From: CAZLMW01 sp964560875 | GTDB lineage: Bacteria; Myxococcota_A; UBA9042 | Assembly (NCBI GenBank): GCA_964560875.1 | Contig: CAZLMW010000055.1 | Span: 1-50,813, forward strand | Direction: 5' to 3' | DNA length: 50,813 bases | The notes under the pieces: generated by a model | The model's database searches: none | What the model saw: the letters and a program-made list of their open reading frames with translations, nothing else | Told to the model about the DNA's origin: nothing | Program-made: the position numbers and the translations under genes | Shown here: positions 35,891 through 43,253 of the stretch, in pieces | How positions within the stretch are numbered: the first letter of the stretch is position 1 | How the letters are laid out: the number at the start of each line of letters is the position of its first letter

Positions 35891-36679
35891 ATGGGCCAGG
35901 GGCTGATCGATCTCGGCATCGGCCTTGTTACGGCCACGGCCCTGCACATCGGCTTGCTGTGGTGGGGCGCCACCATGGAGCGACCCGTCGACGCGCCCGA
36001 AGAACGCAACGTTGCGCGGGCCGTCCAAAAAGACGTGGAGCTGCCCAAACCTCCGCCACCTCCGCCACCTCCGCCACCTCCGCCGCCTCCCCCGCCTCCG
36101 CCTCCCCCCAAGCAGGAGGCCAAGAAGGCCAAGCCGAAGAAGGCCAAGAAGCGCAAAGGTCAGCCGAAGCGCAAAGCCAAACCCAAACAGAAGAAGCCGC
36201 CGCCCAACGAGCCGCCGCCCCTGGTCATCTCACAGACCTATGGCGCAGGAGACAGCGGAGGTGTCGCGGTCCAGTCCGGCGACGACGACATGTTTGGCGA
36301 CCCGGCGGTCGAGGCGAATGAGCGAAACACCCGTCCACGGGAGCAACCCACCGATGACGACGGAACCGACGAGGTCGATGATGAGCCCGTCAAGGAGATC
36401 GTCGTGCGCCAGGCCCGGCCCCGATCGCGCTGCCTCGTCGAGTGGCCCGAGGGAGCGCCGGTCGGCCGTCGTATCGTCGAGGTGAAGATGCTGCTGACCG
36501 TCTCGACGTCCGGGCGCGTGACCAAGACGCGGGTTCTGCGCTCCGCAGGTGAGCCATTTGACGGCGCCGCGGCCAAGGCGATGCGCAAATGTCGCTTCAT
36601 CGCCGGTACCAAGGACGGCAAAGCGTTTGTGGATCGTGTCCCGTTCGTGGTGGAATTCCGTCCGAATGTCGATTCCTGA
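35891..36679 (+). CDS. tonB: TonB energy transducer with a 20-proline tract
   Basis: The protein is 262 residues from ATG 35891 (GAGGGGA just upstream). A single N-terminal helix carries His19 (TATALHIGLLWW), matching the conserved His in the TonB transmembrane helix. Residues 54-73 are twenty consecutive prolines, followed by a Lys-rich segment (to about 102), an acidic linker (about 130-165), and the TonB C-terminal domain (about 175-258, VKMLLTVSTSGRVTKTRVL). Cys181 and Cys234 lie in that domain and could form a disulfide. It spans the periplasm and contacts TonB-dependent receptors. It overlaps the next gene by 14 bp. Confidence 0.93.
   Translation: MGQGLIDLGIGLVTATALHIGLLWWGATMERPVDAPEERNVARAVQKDVELPKPPPPPPPPPPPPPPPPPPPPKQEAKKAKPKKAKKRKGQPKRKAKPKQKKPPPNEPPPLVISQTYGAGDSGGVAVQSGDDDMFGDPAVEANERNTRPREQPTDDDGTDEVDDEPVKEIVVRQARPRSRCLVEWPEGAPVGRRIVEVKMLLTVSTSGRVTKTRVLRSAGEPFDGAAAKAMRKCRFIAGTKDGKAFVDRVPFVVEFRPNVDS
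36050..36109 (+). repeat. proline-codon tandem repeat in tonB
   Basis: Twenty proline codons occur in a row; the first four 9-bp units (CCTCCGCCA, last one ending CCG) are nearly identical. Slippage in 9-bp steps would change the length of the periplasm-spanning part without breaking the frame. Confidence 0.9.
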
Positions 36680-37823
36680 GCGCGCTTCAACCCACGCATC
36701 GAACACGCGGTGCACGCCGTTTTTACTCGCTCTGCTGGTGCTCAGTGCTGGCTTGACCGCGGGCTGCCAGGCCGAACACGACCCACCGTCGCTCATCAAC
36801 AAGCTCCGCGTTCTCGGTGTTCGTGCGCAGCCGCCGCAAGTTCGACTCGGCCCGCCGACCAAGCTCGACATGCTGGTTGTCGGTCACAAAGGGGACGCCA
36901 AGCTCTGCTACGCGTGGGCGTTCTGTCCGATCGCGCTCTCGCTCGAAGGCAACTTCCGATGCGTCGACGCGGAGCTACAGACCCCGCTTGGGACCGGCGC
37001 TGAAACCACGCTGTCCAGCGCCCAGGTGCAGGCCGCAATGGACCCCGACAAGCTCAAGAAGGTCCTCGCCAAACACGGCTTTTCGCTGCCTTCCCAGCTG
37101 GACCAGGGCGGCCAAAGCGACATCAACGACATCGCCAAGCAGCTCGCGTCGTTTGAGTTTTTTGTGCTGTTCAAGGTGGCCGACTCGCGCGAATTCGGTG
37201 GGATGTGCCCGACCGAAGCCAACGCAATGCTCGACAACGTGTGCGCTGACAGGACACGCTGCCTCGCCGGCTACAAGCGCCTGAATTTCGCGATGTTGCC
37301 CAAGTACTACAACGAAAACCCCTACTTCGATGGCATCGAGCTCGGCGACGTGCGGTGGCCGGCGGGCGTGACACCGACCGTCGTTCCCTACGATTCCAAG
37401 CCCAGCGCGTGGGACCAGGTGCTCGATGACGGCGTCGACGCGGAGCTTTTCGAGGGTTACGGGCCGACGGCGCTGAAGATCACGCCGACATTCGACGAGA
37501 AGATCCGCGAGCGGACGCCCGAAGAGCCCGATGAAAACGGCGAACCGGGGCGCGAGGAGGTGCTCTTTTCGTGGTTCTCGTCGGTCGGCAGATACCAAAA
37601 ACAGCGCACGTATCACGACTTCGCCGATAACCTCTTCCTGGCACCCGAGCTCAAGGACGGGGAGAGCGAAAAACAGGTCTCACTCTGGGTCGTGATGCGC
37701 GACCGTCGAAACGGGACGGCCTGGCTGCATCGCAAGATCGTGGTCAAAGCGGGCAAGTCCAACCCCGCAAAAATACTGTGTGAAATCGACAAGACGCTCG
37801 AAGGCTGCGACGACAAGTTGTAG
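36666..37823 (+). CDS. Cys-rich lipoprotein at the end of the exbB-exbD-tonB operon (paralogue of 2670-3872)
   Basis: The protein is 385 residues from ATG 36666, which overlaps tonB by 14 bp and gives a lipoprotein signal (LLALLVLSAGLTAGC). Shared features with the lipoprotein at 2670-3872 are AKLCYAWAFCP, NFRCVD, FGGMCPTEANAMLDNVC, RTRCLAGYKR, DVRWPAGVTPT, VSLWVVMRDRRNGTAW and a C-terminal CEIDKTLEGC. The Cys pattern is kept throughout. Being last in a TonB motor operon, with its paralogue beside a TonB receptor, it probably works in TonB-dependent uptake or signalling at the outer membrane. The family has no name I know. Confidence 0.85.
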   Translation: MSIPERASTHASNTRCTPFLLALLVLSAGLTAGCQAEHDPPSLINKLRVLGVRAQPPQVRLGPPTKLDMLVVGHKGDAKLCYAWAFCPIALSLEGNFRCVDAELQTPLGTGAETTLSSAQVQAAMDPDKLKKVLAKHGFSLPSQLDQGGQSDINDIAKQLASFEFFVLFKVADSREFGGMCPTEANAMLDNVCADRTRCLAGYKRLNFAMLPKYYNENPYFDGIELGDVRWPAGVTPTVVPYDSKPSAWDQVLDDGVDAELFEGYGPTALKITPTFDEKIRERTPEEPDENGEPGREEVLFSWFSSVGRYQKQRTYHDFADNLFLAPELKDGESEKQVSLWVVMRDRRNGTAWLHRKIVVKAGKSNPAKILCEIDKTLEGCDDKL

Positions 37824-37836
37824 CTGTCGCCCGCCC

Positions 37837-37856
37837 ACGTCTCGACCGACGTTTTT
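37837..37856 (+). terminator. weak intrinsic terminator after the exbB operon
   Basis: ACGTC (37837-37841) pairs with GACGT (37848-37852) across a 6-base loop and runs into five T residues (37852-37856). The 5-bp stem is short. The position, 14 bp after the lipoprotein stop, suits the end of the exbB operon. Confidence 0.45.
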
Positions 37857-37908
37857 CGCAAAAGGTCCCATTTTCAGCGCGTCGATCGCACGACTGCGAG
37901 GCCTTGCA

Positions 37909-37932
37909 GGTCTCAGGACCGGTCTCGAGACC
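37909..37932. promoter_or_regulatory. two adjacent 12-bp palindromic sites, candidate enhancer for the sigma-54 promoter
   Basis: GGTCTCAGGACC (37909-37920) abuts GGTCTCGAGACC (37921-37932). The second is a perfect palindrome and the first differs at two positions. They lie about 105-130 bp upstream of the start site predicted from the sigma-54 promoter at 38009-38025, the usual distance for an enhancer-binding activator. Confidence 0.5.
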
Positions 37933-38008
37933 TCGATTTGGTCGCCGGTGGATTCGCGGGATCCTCTATAACATTCTGAGATATAAGCGCTTTTGTCGAA
38001 TTCGGCGG

Positions 38009-38025
38009 TTGGCACAGCTCCTGCA
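38009..38025 (+). promoter_or_regulatory. sigma-54 (RpoN) promoter
   Basis: TTGGCACAGCTCCTGCA matches the -24/-12 consensus: the GG (38011-38012) and GC (38023-38024) are exactly 10 bp apart, with TTGGCAC complete and only two mismatches elsewhere. The predicted transcript begins near 38036 and has a GGAGG ribosome-binding site before ATG 38058. The DNA between this site and the palindromes includes an AT-rich patch (about 37970-37995), unusual in this GC-rich window. Confidence 0.65.
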
Positions 38026-38057
38026 ATCTGCATCTGACTCCAACGCGGAGGTGGTGC

Positions 38058-38789
38058 ATGGGTAGGTCTTTGGTGATGGGTGCCAAGCGGAAGCTGGCGA
38101 ACGTCATTGTGGCGAAAGTCATTGTGGCGACCGTTGTTCTTCTTGTGGCGACTGCGAGCGCGGTGGGCGATGCGCGGGCGTCGCCGTGTCACGTTCCGCA
38201 GCTGGATGTCGTGGGGCTGGCGAAGGTAGCCAAGCGCCTGAGTCGTCCGCCGGCGTGGTCGCCACCGCCGTCTTCGTTGTGGGTGCTTGTGCCGCGACGC
38301 ATCGGCTGGACCGGGCGGCAAACGCAGACCGATGGCATGGGCTGGTATGTCGGTCACACAACGGGTAGCTGGAGCGAACGAGGCCTCAACGGGGCCGCGC
38401 GCGGCATGGCGATCACGGTGCAGTGGGACCTCGCGCCGCTCTGGCGTCAAACACCGAGGCGTCCGCCCGACGTAGCTCATCTTGTGCAGGCCGAGAAGCT
38501 GCTGGCGCGGCTTGCGATCTATGCCCGGCGGCTTGCGGCGGCGTCGGTGCAGGCGCGTTCCATGCTGGCCAACGATCCGGGGTGTGCTCGTCTGCAGGTC
38601 AAGGTAGCCGTGGACGCCCAGGTCCTGGCGGCGCTGTCGGGGTCGAGCGGCGTGGTCAGGCCGGCTGCTACGGCGGCTGCGCGGCGGGAAGTGCCCCGAG
38701 CTACATCGCGGTCGAAGTCGCGGCGAGTCGCGCGGCGCGTTCGGCGGACTGCAAGGCCTGCACGACCGGGTCGAGGGCGCCAGCGATGA
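38058..38789 (+). CDS. secreted protein of unknown function under sigma-54 control
   Basis: The 243-residue protein has a good GGAGG ribosome-binding site and an N-terminal signal (VATVVLLVATASAVGDARA). The middle has WTGRQTQTDGMGWYVGH and MAITVQWDLAPLWRQTP, which reads like a barrel or envelope protein fragment; then a helical segment (VQAEKLLARLAIYARRLAAA). The last 35 residues are Arg-rich and overlap the 3' end of prfA on the other strand by 89 bp. That tail may be genuine or the result of a small frameshift. No family was recognised. Confidence 0.65.
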   Translation: MGRSLVMGAKRKLANVIVAKVIVATVVLLVATASAVGDARASPCHVPQLDVVGLAKVAKRLSRPPAWSPPPSSLWVLVPRRIGWTGRQTQTDGMGWYVGHTTGSWSERGLNGAARGMAITVQWDLAPLWRQTPRRPPDVAHLVQAEKLLARLAIYARRLAAASVQARSMLANDPGCARLQVKVAVDAQVLAALSGSSGVVRPAATAAARREVPRATSRSKSRRVARRVRRTARPARPGRGRQR

Positions 38790-39777
38790 CGTGGTCGAGC
38801 GAGTACAGCGTGAGGTCGATGCGATGATCGGTGACGCGGTTTTGCGGGAAGTTGTAGGTCCGAATCCGCTCGCTGCGGTCGCCGCTTCCGACCTGGGCGC
38901 GTCGATCGGCGGCCTGCTCGTTGTGGCGTTTCTGCTGCTCGGCGTCGTAGAGCTTGGCGCGCAACAGGGTCATGGCGCGGTCGCGGTTCTTGTGCTGGCT
39001 GCGTTCGTCCTGGCACTGCACAACGACGCCGGTCGGCAGGTGGGTGATGCGAACGGCGGAATCGGTTCGGTTGACGTGCTGGCCGCCCGCGCCGCTGGCT
39101 CGATAGGTGTCGATGCGCAGGTCGGCCGGGTTGATCTTGATGTCGACGTCGCCCACCTCGGCGAGCACGGCGACGGTGCACGCGGACGTGTGGATACGTC
39201 CCTGCGATTCGGTGACCGGAACCCGCTGAACGCGATGAGTGCCCGACTCGTGCTTGAGCAGGGAGAACGCGCCGTTGCCCTTGACGAGCACGACGACCTC
39301 CTTCACGCCACCCTGCGCCGCCTCGCTGATCGAGATCTGCTCGAGCTTGAGGCCCTTGGTTTCGGCGTAGCGGGAGTACATGCGCAACAAGTCGCCGGCG
39401 AAAAGCGCGGCCTCTTCACCGCCGGTTCCAGCGCGCACTTCGAGGATGACGTTGCACTTGTCGCGCGGATCCCGCGGCACCATGAGGTCGCGCAGGGTCT
39501 CTTCGAGCTCGGCGATCTGCGCCTCGAGGGTGGTCACCTCTTCGCGCGCCATCGCCTTCATCTCGGGGTCGGATTCTTCGCGCAGCAGCTCGCGGGCTTC
39601 GCCGAGCTCTTCGTTGGTCGACTTGTAGCGCTTGTAGGTCTTGACCGTCTCTTCGATCGAGCCGCGCTCGCGCATCAGCTCCATCGATTTGCGGGGATTG
39701 GTCGCGATTTCGGGTGTGGACAACGCGGCGTCGAGCTCATCGAGCCGGTCGACGACGGCTTCGAGCTTTTCGAACAT
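38701..39777 (-). CDS. prfA: peptide chain release factor 1
   Basis: The protein is 358 residues from ATG 39777 (GAGGA just upstream). The catalytic GGQ lies in RASGAGGQHVNRTDSAVRITHLPTG. Stop-codon recognition is of the RF1 type, with a PAT-like region and a match to VPVTESQGRIHTSACTVAVL. It releases the peptide at UAG and UAA codons. The 3' end overlaps the convergent secreted-protein gene. The DUF1385-like gene lies 54 bp upstream on the same strand, an arrangement also common in Firmicutes (yqhQ near prfA). Confidence 0.96.
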   Translation of the reverse strand: MFEKLEAVVDRLDELDAALSTPEIATNPRKSMELMRERGSIEETVKTYKRYKSTNEELGEARELLREESDPEMKAMAREEVTTLEAQIAELEETLRDLMVPRDPRDKCNVILEVRAGTGGEEAALFAGDLLRMYSRYAETKGLKLEQISISEAAQGGVKEVVVLVKGNGAFSLLKHESGTHRVQRVPVTESQGRIHTSACTVAVLAEVGDVDIKINPADLRIDTYRASGAGGQHVNRTDSAVRITHLPTGVVVQCQDERSQHKNRDRAMTLLRAKLYDAEQQKRHNEQAADRRAQVGSGDRSERIRTYNFPQNRVTDHRIDLTLYSLDHVIAGALDPVVQALQSAERAARLAATSTAM

Positions 39778-39831
39778 GGCGGGTCCTCGTCGGGGTTGCG
39801 GTGCGACAACAGAGCACAGCGCCGGCACGGT

Positions 39832-40641
39832 TTAGTCGGCCGCTGCCAAATTCTCAACCGAAACGGCATATCGGTCGGGCACGACGCCGGTTCGCAGCGC
39901 TTGGACGGCGGCCTGGCAAGCGTCGATCTCTTCGGGGCGGGGAGGCAGGACGACGCTCTCGTGCAGCCAGCGGGTGATCGGGTCGAGTTGTCGCGCTGGG
40001 CCCAGTTGTCTGACCAACTCCGCGAACGCCAGCACCGTTGCGACGTGGATGAAAGCTCGCGTAGCGTGTGCCCACAGGTCGAGGGGCACGACGTTGATGA
40101 ACGCCGGCGGTCCCACGAGGCTGCCGGTTGTCGCGAGCACGACGAAAACCAACGTCGCCGCGGCGACTGCCCGGCTGTACACCACCGATCCACAGCGCGC
40201 CGTGATCGTCGCTCCCTGCACCGCGATGTGCTCAGCGGCATGAAGCCGAAGTCGCCGCCGCCCGCCGTTCGTCCGCCGCAGGAGCCAGCCATACGCAGGT
40301 GCTGCGAGCCACAGCAGTACACCCGTGACCAGTTCGAAGAGCGGCAGGTTGTACAACTCCGGCACGACGCACAGCAGCGTGGCGAGACCGTGAGCGTTGG
40401 CCGCGATCAGGACAAGCAACGGCAGGATCACGATCACGTTGACTACGGTCGTCGCCGCGTGTCGACCGCTGTGGCGCTGAATGTCTCGAATCCGTGCCCA
40501 ATGCGACGTGGCCGCAGGGTGCAGGGTGATCCGGACGCTGGCTCCGCTCGGTACGACGACGGCGATTCTGCCCTTGCCGGAGAAGACGACCCTATCGGCG
40601 TACGTCACCGCCATGACGTCGGCATGCTGTTGCTGGACCAT
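39832..40641 (-). CDS. DUF1385 (YqhQ)-like membrane protein
   Basis: The protein is about 269 residues; ATG 40641 is chosen over 40614 and 40716 without a decisive ribosome-binding site. Four or more hydrophobic helices are present (VVNVIVILPLLVLIAANA, LFELVTGVLLWLAAPAYGWLL, AAATLVFVVLATTGSLV). The family-like points are HAAEHIAVQG, reminiscent of the conserved G-A-E-H motif, and CGSVVYS. The match is diverged. Its position just upstream of prfA supports the assignment. Function of the family is unknown. Confidence 0.65.
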   Translation of the reverse strand: MVQQQHADVMAVTYADRVVFSGKGRIAVVVPSGASVRITLHPAATSHWARIRDIQRHSGRHAATTVVNVIVILPLLVLIAANAHGLATLLCVVPELYNLPLFELVTGVLLWLAAPAYGWLLRRTNGGRRRLRLHAAEHIAVQGATITARCGSVVYSRAVAAATLVFVVLATTGSLVGPPAFINVVPLDLWAHATRAFIHVATVLAFAELVRQLGPARQLDPITRWLHESVVLPPRPEEIDACQAAVQALRTGVVPDRYAVSVENLAAAD

Positions 40642-40689
40642 CACCGCGCAGTATACACGTCGTCCCCACCCCACCTCGGCACAGCCGCC

Positions 40690-41364
40690 ATGACCAACGA
40701 CACCATCGAAAGGCACCCCAGCGCCCGGGCTCTCGTCGCCATCGTCGACGCCCTGCAGCCCGGGGACTACGCCGCGATCGACGCCGATGGCACGCTGTGG
40801 AACGGGGACGTCGGCGATGAGACGATGCGATGCGGGGCGAAAAACGCCGATTTATGGCCCCAGAAGATCGACGCCGATGGCTATTTCCGTGACCACGTCC
40901 ATGACCACCGCCGAGCCAGCGCGTTGTCAGCCTGGGCGGCGGGCCTGGTCGGCGGTGACGTCCTGCAGCGCGCGATGACCGAACAGCTCGATGGCAAGAT
41001 CGCGGCGCGCCGCTACCTCGTGGACGCCCTCATCGACGCCGTCGCTCGCGGTGTAAACGTGGTGGTTGTCTCCGCGTCACCGGTCGAGGCGCTGCCGGTC
41101 GCCCTGGCCATGTTTGGCCTGCAAGGCGCGGAGACGATCGCCGCGCAGCCCATGTCCGACAACACGATGCCGGCGGTCGATTCGCTCCCGGTTGGGCAGG
41201 GCAAAGTCACACGCTGGCGCGAATCTGCGCGGCCGATCCCCAAACTCGCAATCGGTGATTCACGTTGGGACGTCCCGCTGCTGAATTTCGCCGAGCACGG
41301 CGTCCTCGTGACCCCCTTTGACGACGATCCGGACACCGCACGTTCCGCGGCGACCCTGCGATGA
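40690..41364 (+). CDS. HAD-superfamily phosphatase (phosphoserine phosphatase-like)
   Basis: The 224-residue protein starts at ATG 40690; open frame further upstream is antisense to prfA and not protein-like. HAD motif I is AIDADGTLWNGDVGD, motif II is VVVVSASPVEALPVA, and motifs III/IV are around IPKLAIGDSRWDVPLL. A helical cap lies between. It resembles the SerB-like HAD-IB group that dephosphorylates small metabolites; the substrate is not clear. It overlaps the next gene by 4 bp (ATGA). Confidence 0.88.
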   Translation: MTNDTIERHPSARALVAIVDALQPGDYAAIDADGTLWNGDVGDETMRCGAKNADLWPQKIDADGYFRDHVHDHRRASALSAWAAGLVGGDVLQRAMTEQLDGKIAARRYLVDALIDAVARGVNVVVVSASPVEALPVALAMFGLQGAETIAAQPMSDNTMPAVDSLPVGQGKVTRWRESARPIPKLAIGDSRWDVPLLNFAEHGVLVTPFDDDPDTARSAATLR

Positions 41365-42212
41365 CCGACCCTGCGATGCCCGAAGCGCACGACGATCCGA
41401 CTGGCAAAAATCCAGCGGCTGGCTTCTGGTCGGGCGTCAAAGCGGCGTTTGGGGGCTTTGGCCTGGTGCGCAAGGACGGCCGCGTGTTGCGCTGGACGTT
41501 GTTGGCAACGGCGGTCTACCTGGTGCTCTGGGCCATCGCGCTCTACCTCGTGGCCCGCTACGACGATCGCGTGGTCAACGAGCTGTTGTGGCCGCGCGGA
41601 CCTGCATGGTGGGAATCGACGCTTTGGGAGATCGCCCGCGGCTTGCTCTACCTTGTGTTCTGGCTGGCGGCGCTCCTCGTCACATTCGTCATCGCGCTGC
41701 CGGTGATCTCACCGCTGTTCGCATTCGTTTCCGAGGCGGCAGAAACAGCCTACTTCGGCACTGAGGTCAGCCATCGCAGCAACCCGGCCGAGCTCGCGAT
41801 CGAGCTTGTTCGCGGCGTTGTCCGTTCGGCGGGCCTTGCGATCACCCACGTCGCCGGAAGCGGCGCAATCTGGCTTATCGGAACTGCGATCGGTCTGTTT
41901 CTGCCCCCTGTCGGTACGGCGATCACCGTCGTTGTCGGGGGCGCATGGTCAGCGCTATGGATCGCGATGACCGGCGTCTCGTGGCCGATGGAAAACAACC
42001 GCACACCCCTGCCGCGCCAGCTTCGCGTGCTGCCGGAAAACTTCCCGGTCTTGCTGGGATTCGGCCTCATTGCCCAGGTCCTCGCCTGGATTCCATTTAC
42101 CGCCCCAATCACCGTCGTCAGCGGCACCTTGTTGGCGTGTCGGCTGCACCGAGCAGGTCGTCTTGAACTGCCGCTTCGCATCGGCTCCACCGTGGTTGGC
42201 CCGGTCGGTTGA
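41361..42212 (+). CDS. EI24 / CysZ-like membrane protein
   Basis: The 283-residue protein has at least five hydrophobic helices (WTLLATAVYLVLWAIALYLV, LLYLVFWLAALLVTFVIALP, IWLIGTAIGLFLPPVGTAI and two more). The phrase ALPVISPLFAFVSEAAE is typical of the EI24/CysZ family, some of which transport sulfate. A soluble N-terminal 40 residues precede the first helix. It is coupled to the HAD gene by an ATGA overlap. Transport role is family-based inference. Confidence 0.82.
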   Translation: MTDPAMPEAHDDPTGKNPAAGFWSGVKAAFGGFGLVRKDGRVLRWTLLATAVYLVLWAIALYLVARYDDRVVNELLWPRGPAWWESTLWEIARGLLYLVFWLAALLVTFVIALPVISPLFAFVSEAAETAYFGTEVSHRSNPAELAIELVRGVVRSAGLAITHVAGSGAIWLIGTAIGLFLPPVGTAITVVVGGAWSALWIAMTGVSWPMENNRTPLPRQLRVLPENFPVLLGFGLIAQVLAWIPFTAPITVVSGTLLACRLHRAGRLELPLRIGSTVVGPVG

Positions 42213-42284
42213 GCACTCTGGGTCGCCTGCCTATCATCAACCGTCCCGTCCACGTCAACTGTCCATCACCGGCCCTTGGCTTCC

Positions 42285-43253
42285 ATGACCCACCGCACCA
42301 CGGCATCGCTGCTTGACCACGAGGTTTTGCTCGTGACCGGCAAGGGCGGGGTCGGCAAGTCGACCGTCGCGGCGGTAACCGCTCGTGCCGCGGCCCAGCG
42401 TGGCAAGAACGTGCTGCTCGTCGAGTACGAGTCGGTTTCTCGGGCAGCTCCGCTCTTCGGGCGGCAAGAGCTCGGTACCAAGCCGGTGCAAGTCGACGAT
42501 CGTCTCTGGCTGCGCGGCTTTGAGACCACCGACTCGCTCGAGTTCTTCATGCTCCAACAACTGAAGATGAGAAGCGTCGTCAAGCTCGTGATGCGCAACA
42601 AGACGGTGCTCGGCTTCTTCATGGCAATGCCCGCCATCAAGTCGGTGACCTTCCTATATCACCTGTGGCGCCTCGTCGAAGATCACGGACCGCGCGGCGA
42701 CGGCAAGTTCGACCTTGTCGTGTGTGATCTGCCCACAACCGGCTTCATCATGGGCCTGTACGGCGTGCCGAAGATGGTCCAGCAGATCTTCCACATCGGC
42801 CCGCTGGCCCGCGTCGCCAACGGCATGGGCGACTTTCTCTACGACACGCGGCGCACCGGCTTGGTGCTCGTGACGTTGCCCGAGGAGATGCCTGTCGTCG
42901 AAACCGTCGAGTTTCTCGACGCGCTCCAGGATCGCTATGGCGTTCATCCGGCGGCGACCATCGTTAACGGTGTGTATCCGCAGCTCTTCGGCGGCGATGA
43001 GCTCGCGGCCCTCGACACGAGCATCGATCGGTCCCACGCCAGCGACGATGTGATCGGGCTGCTGGATGCGGCGCTGCTGCTCGAAGGCCGGCACGAACGC
43101 GCGCGCCGCTTACGCCCGATGCTCGAAGGTTCGCTGGACTGTCCGACCTATGAGTTGCCTCACCTTTTCGCCCGGCAGCTCCCCCTGGCCGCCGTCGACA
43201 AGCTCGCTACAGCGCTCAACGCCGCAGTGTCCAGCGCCCGGGAGCCCGCGTGA
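42285..43253 (+). CDS. Get3/ArsA-like ATPase, first of a coupled pair
   Basis: The protein is 322 residues from ATG 42285. The deviant Walker A GKGGVGKST spans 19-27 and keeps the signature Lys20. Other parts are VLLVEYES after the first strand and VVCDLPTTGFIMGL in the switch II position. There is no arsenic-binding Cys pattern, so arsenite pumping is unlikely. It is followed by a second ATPase gene with a 4-bp GTGA overlap. Paired Get3-like ATPases are known from mycobacteria (the Rv3679/Rv3680 pair), where they form a complex; here that is an inference. Confidence 0.88.
   Translation: MTHRTTASLLDHEVLLVTGKGGVGKSTVAAVTARAAAQRGKNVLLVEYESVSRAAPLFGRQELGTKPVQVDDRLWLRGFETTDSLEFFMLQQLKMRSVVKLVMRNKTVLGFFMAMPAIKSVTFLYHLWRLVEDHGPRGDGKFDLVVCDLPTTGFIMGLYGVPKMVQQIFHIGPLARVANGMGDFLYDTRRTGLVLVTLPEEMPVVETVEFLDALQDRYGVHPAATIVNGVYPQLFGGDELAALDTSIDRSHASDDVIGLLDAALLLEGRHERARRLRPMLEGSLDCPTYELPHLFARQLPLAAVDKLATALNAAVSSAREPA

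Noticed and set aside
38791..40689. Upstream extension of the HAD phosphatase reading frame across prfA and the DUF1385-like gene
   Set aside because: It is antisense to prfA with low-complexity composition. ATG 40690 starts directly at conserved HAD sequence.
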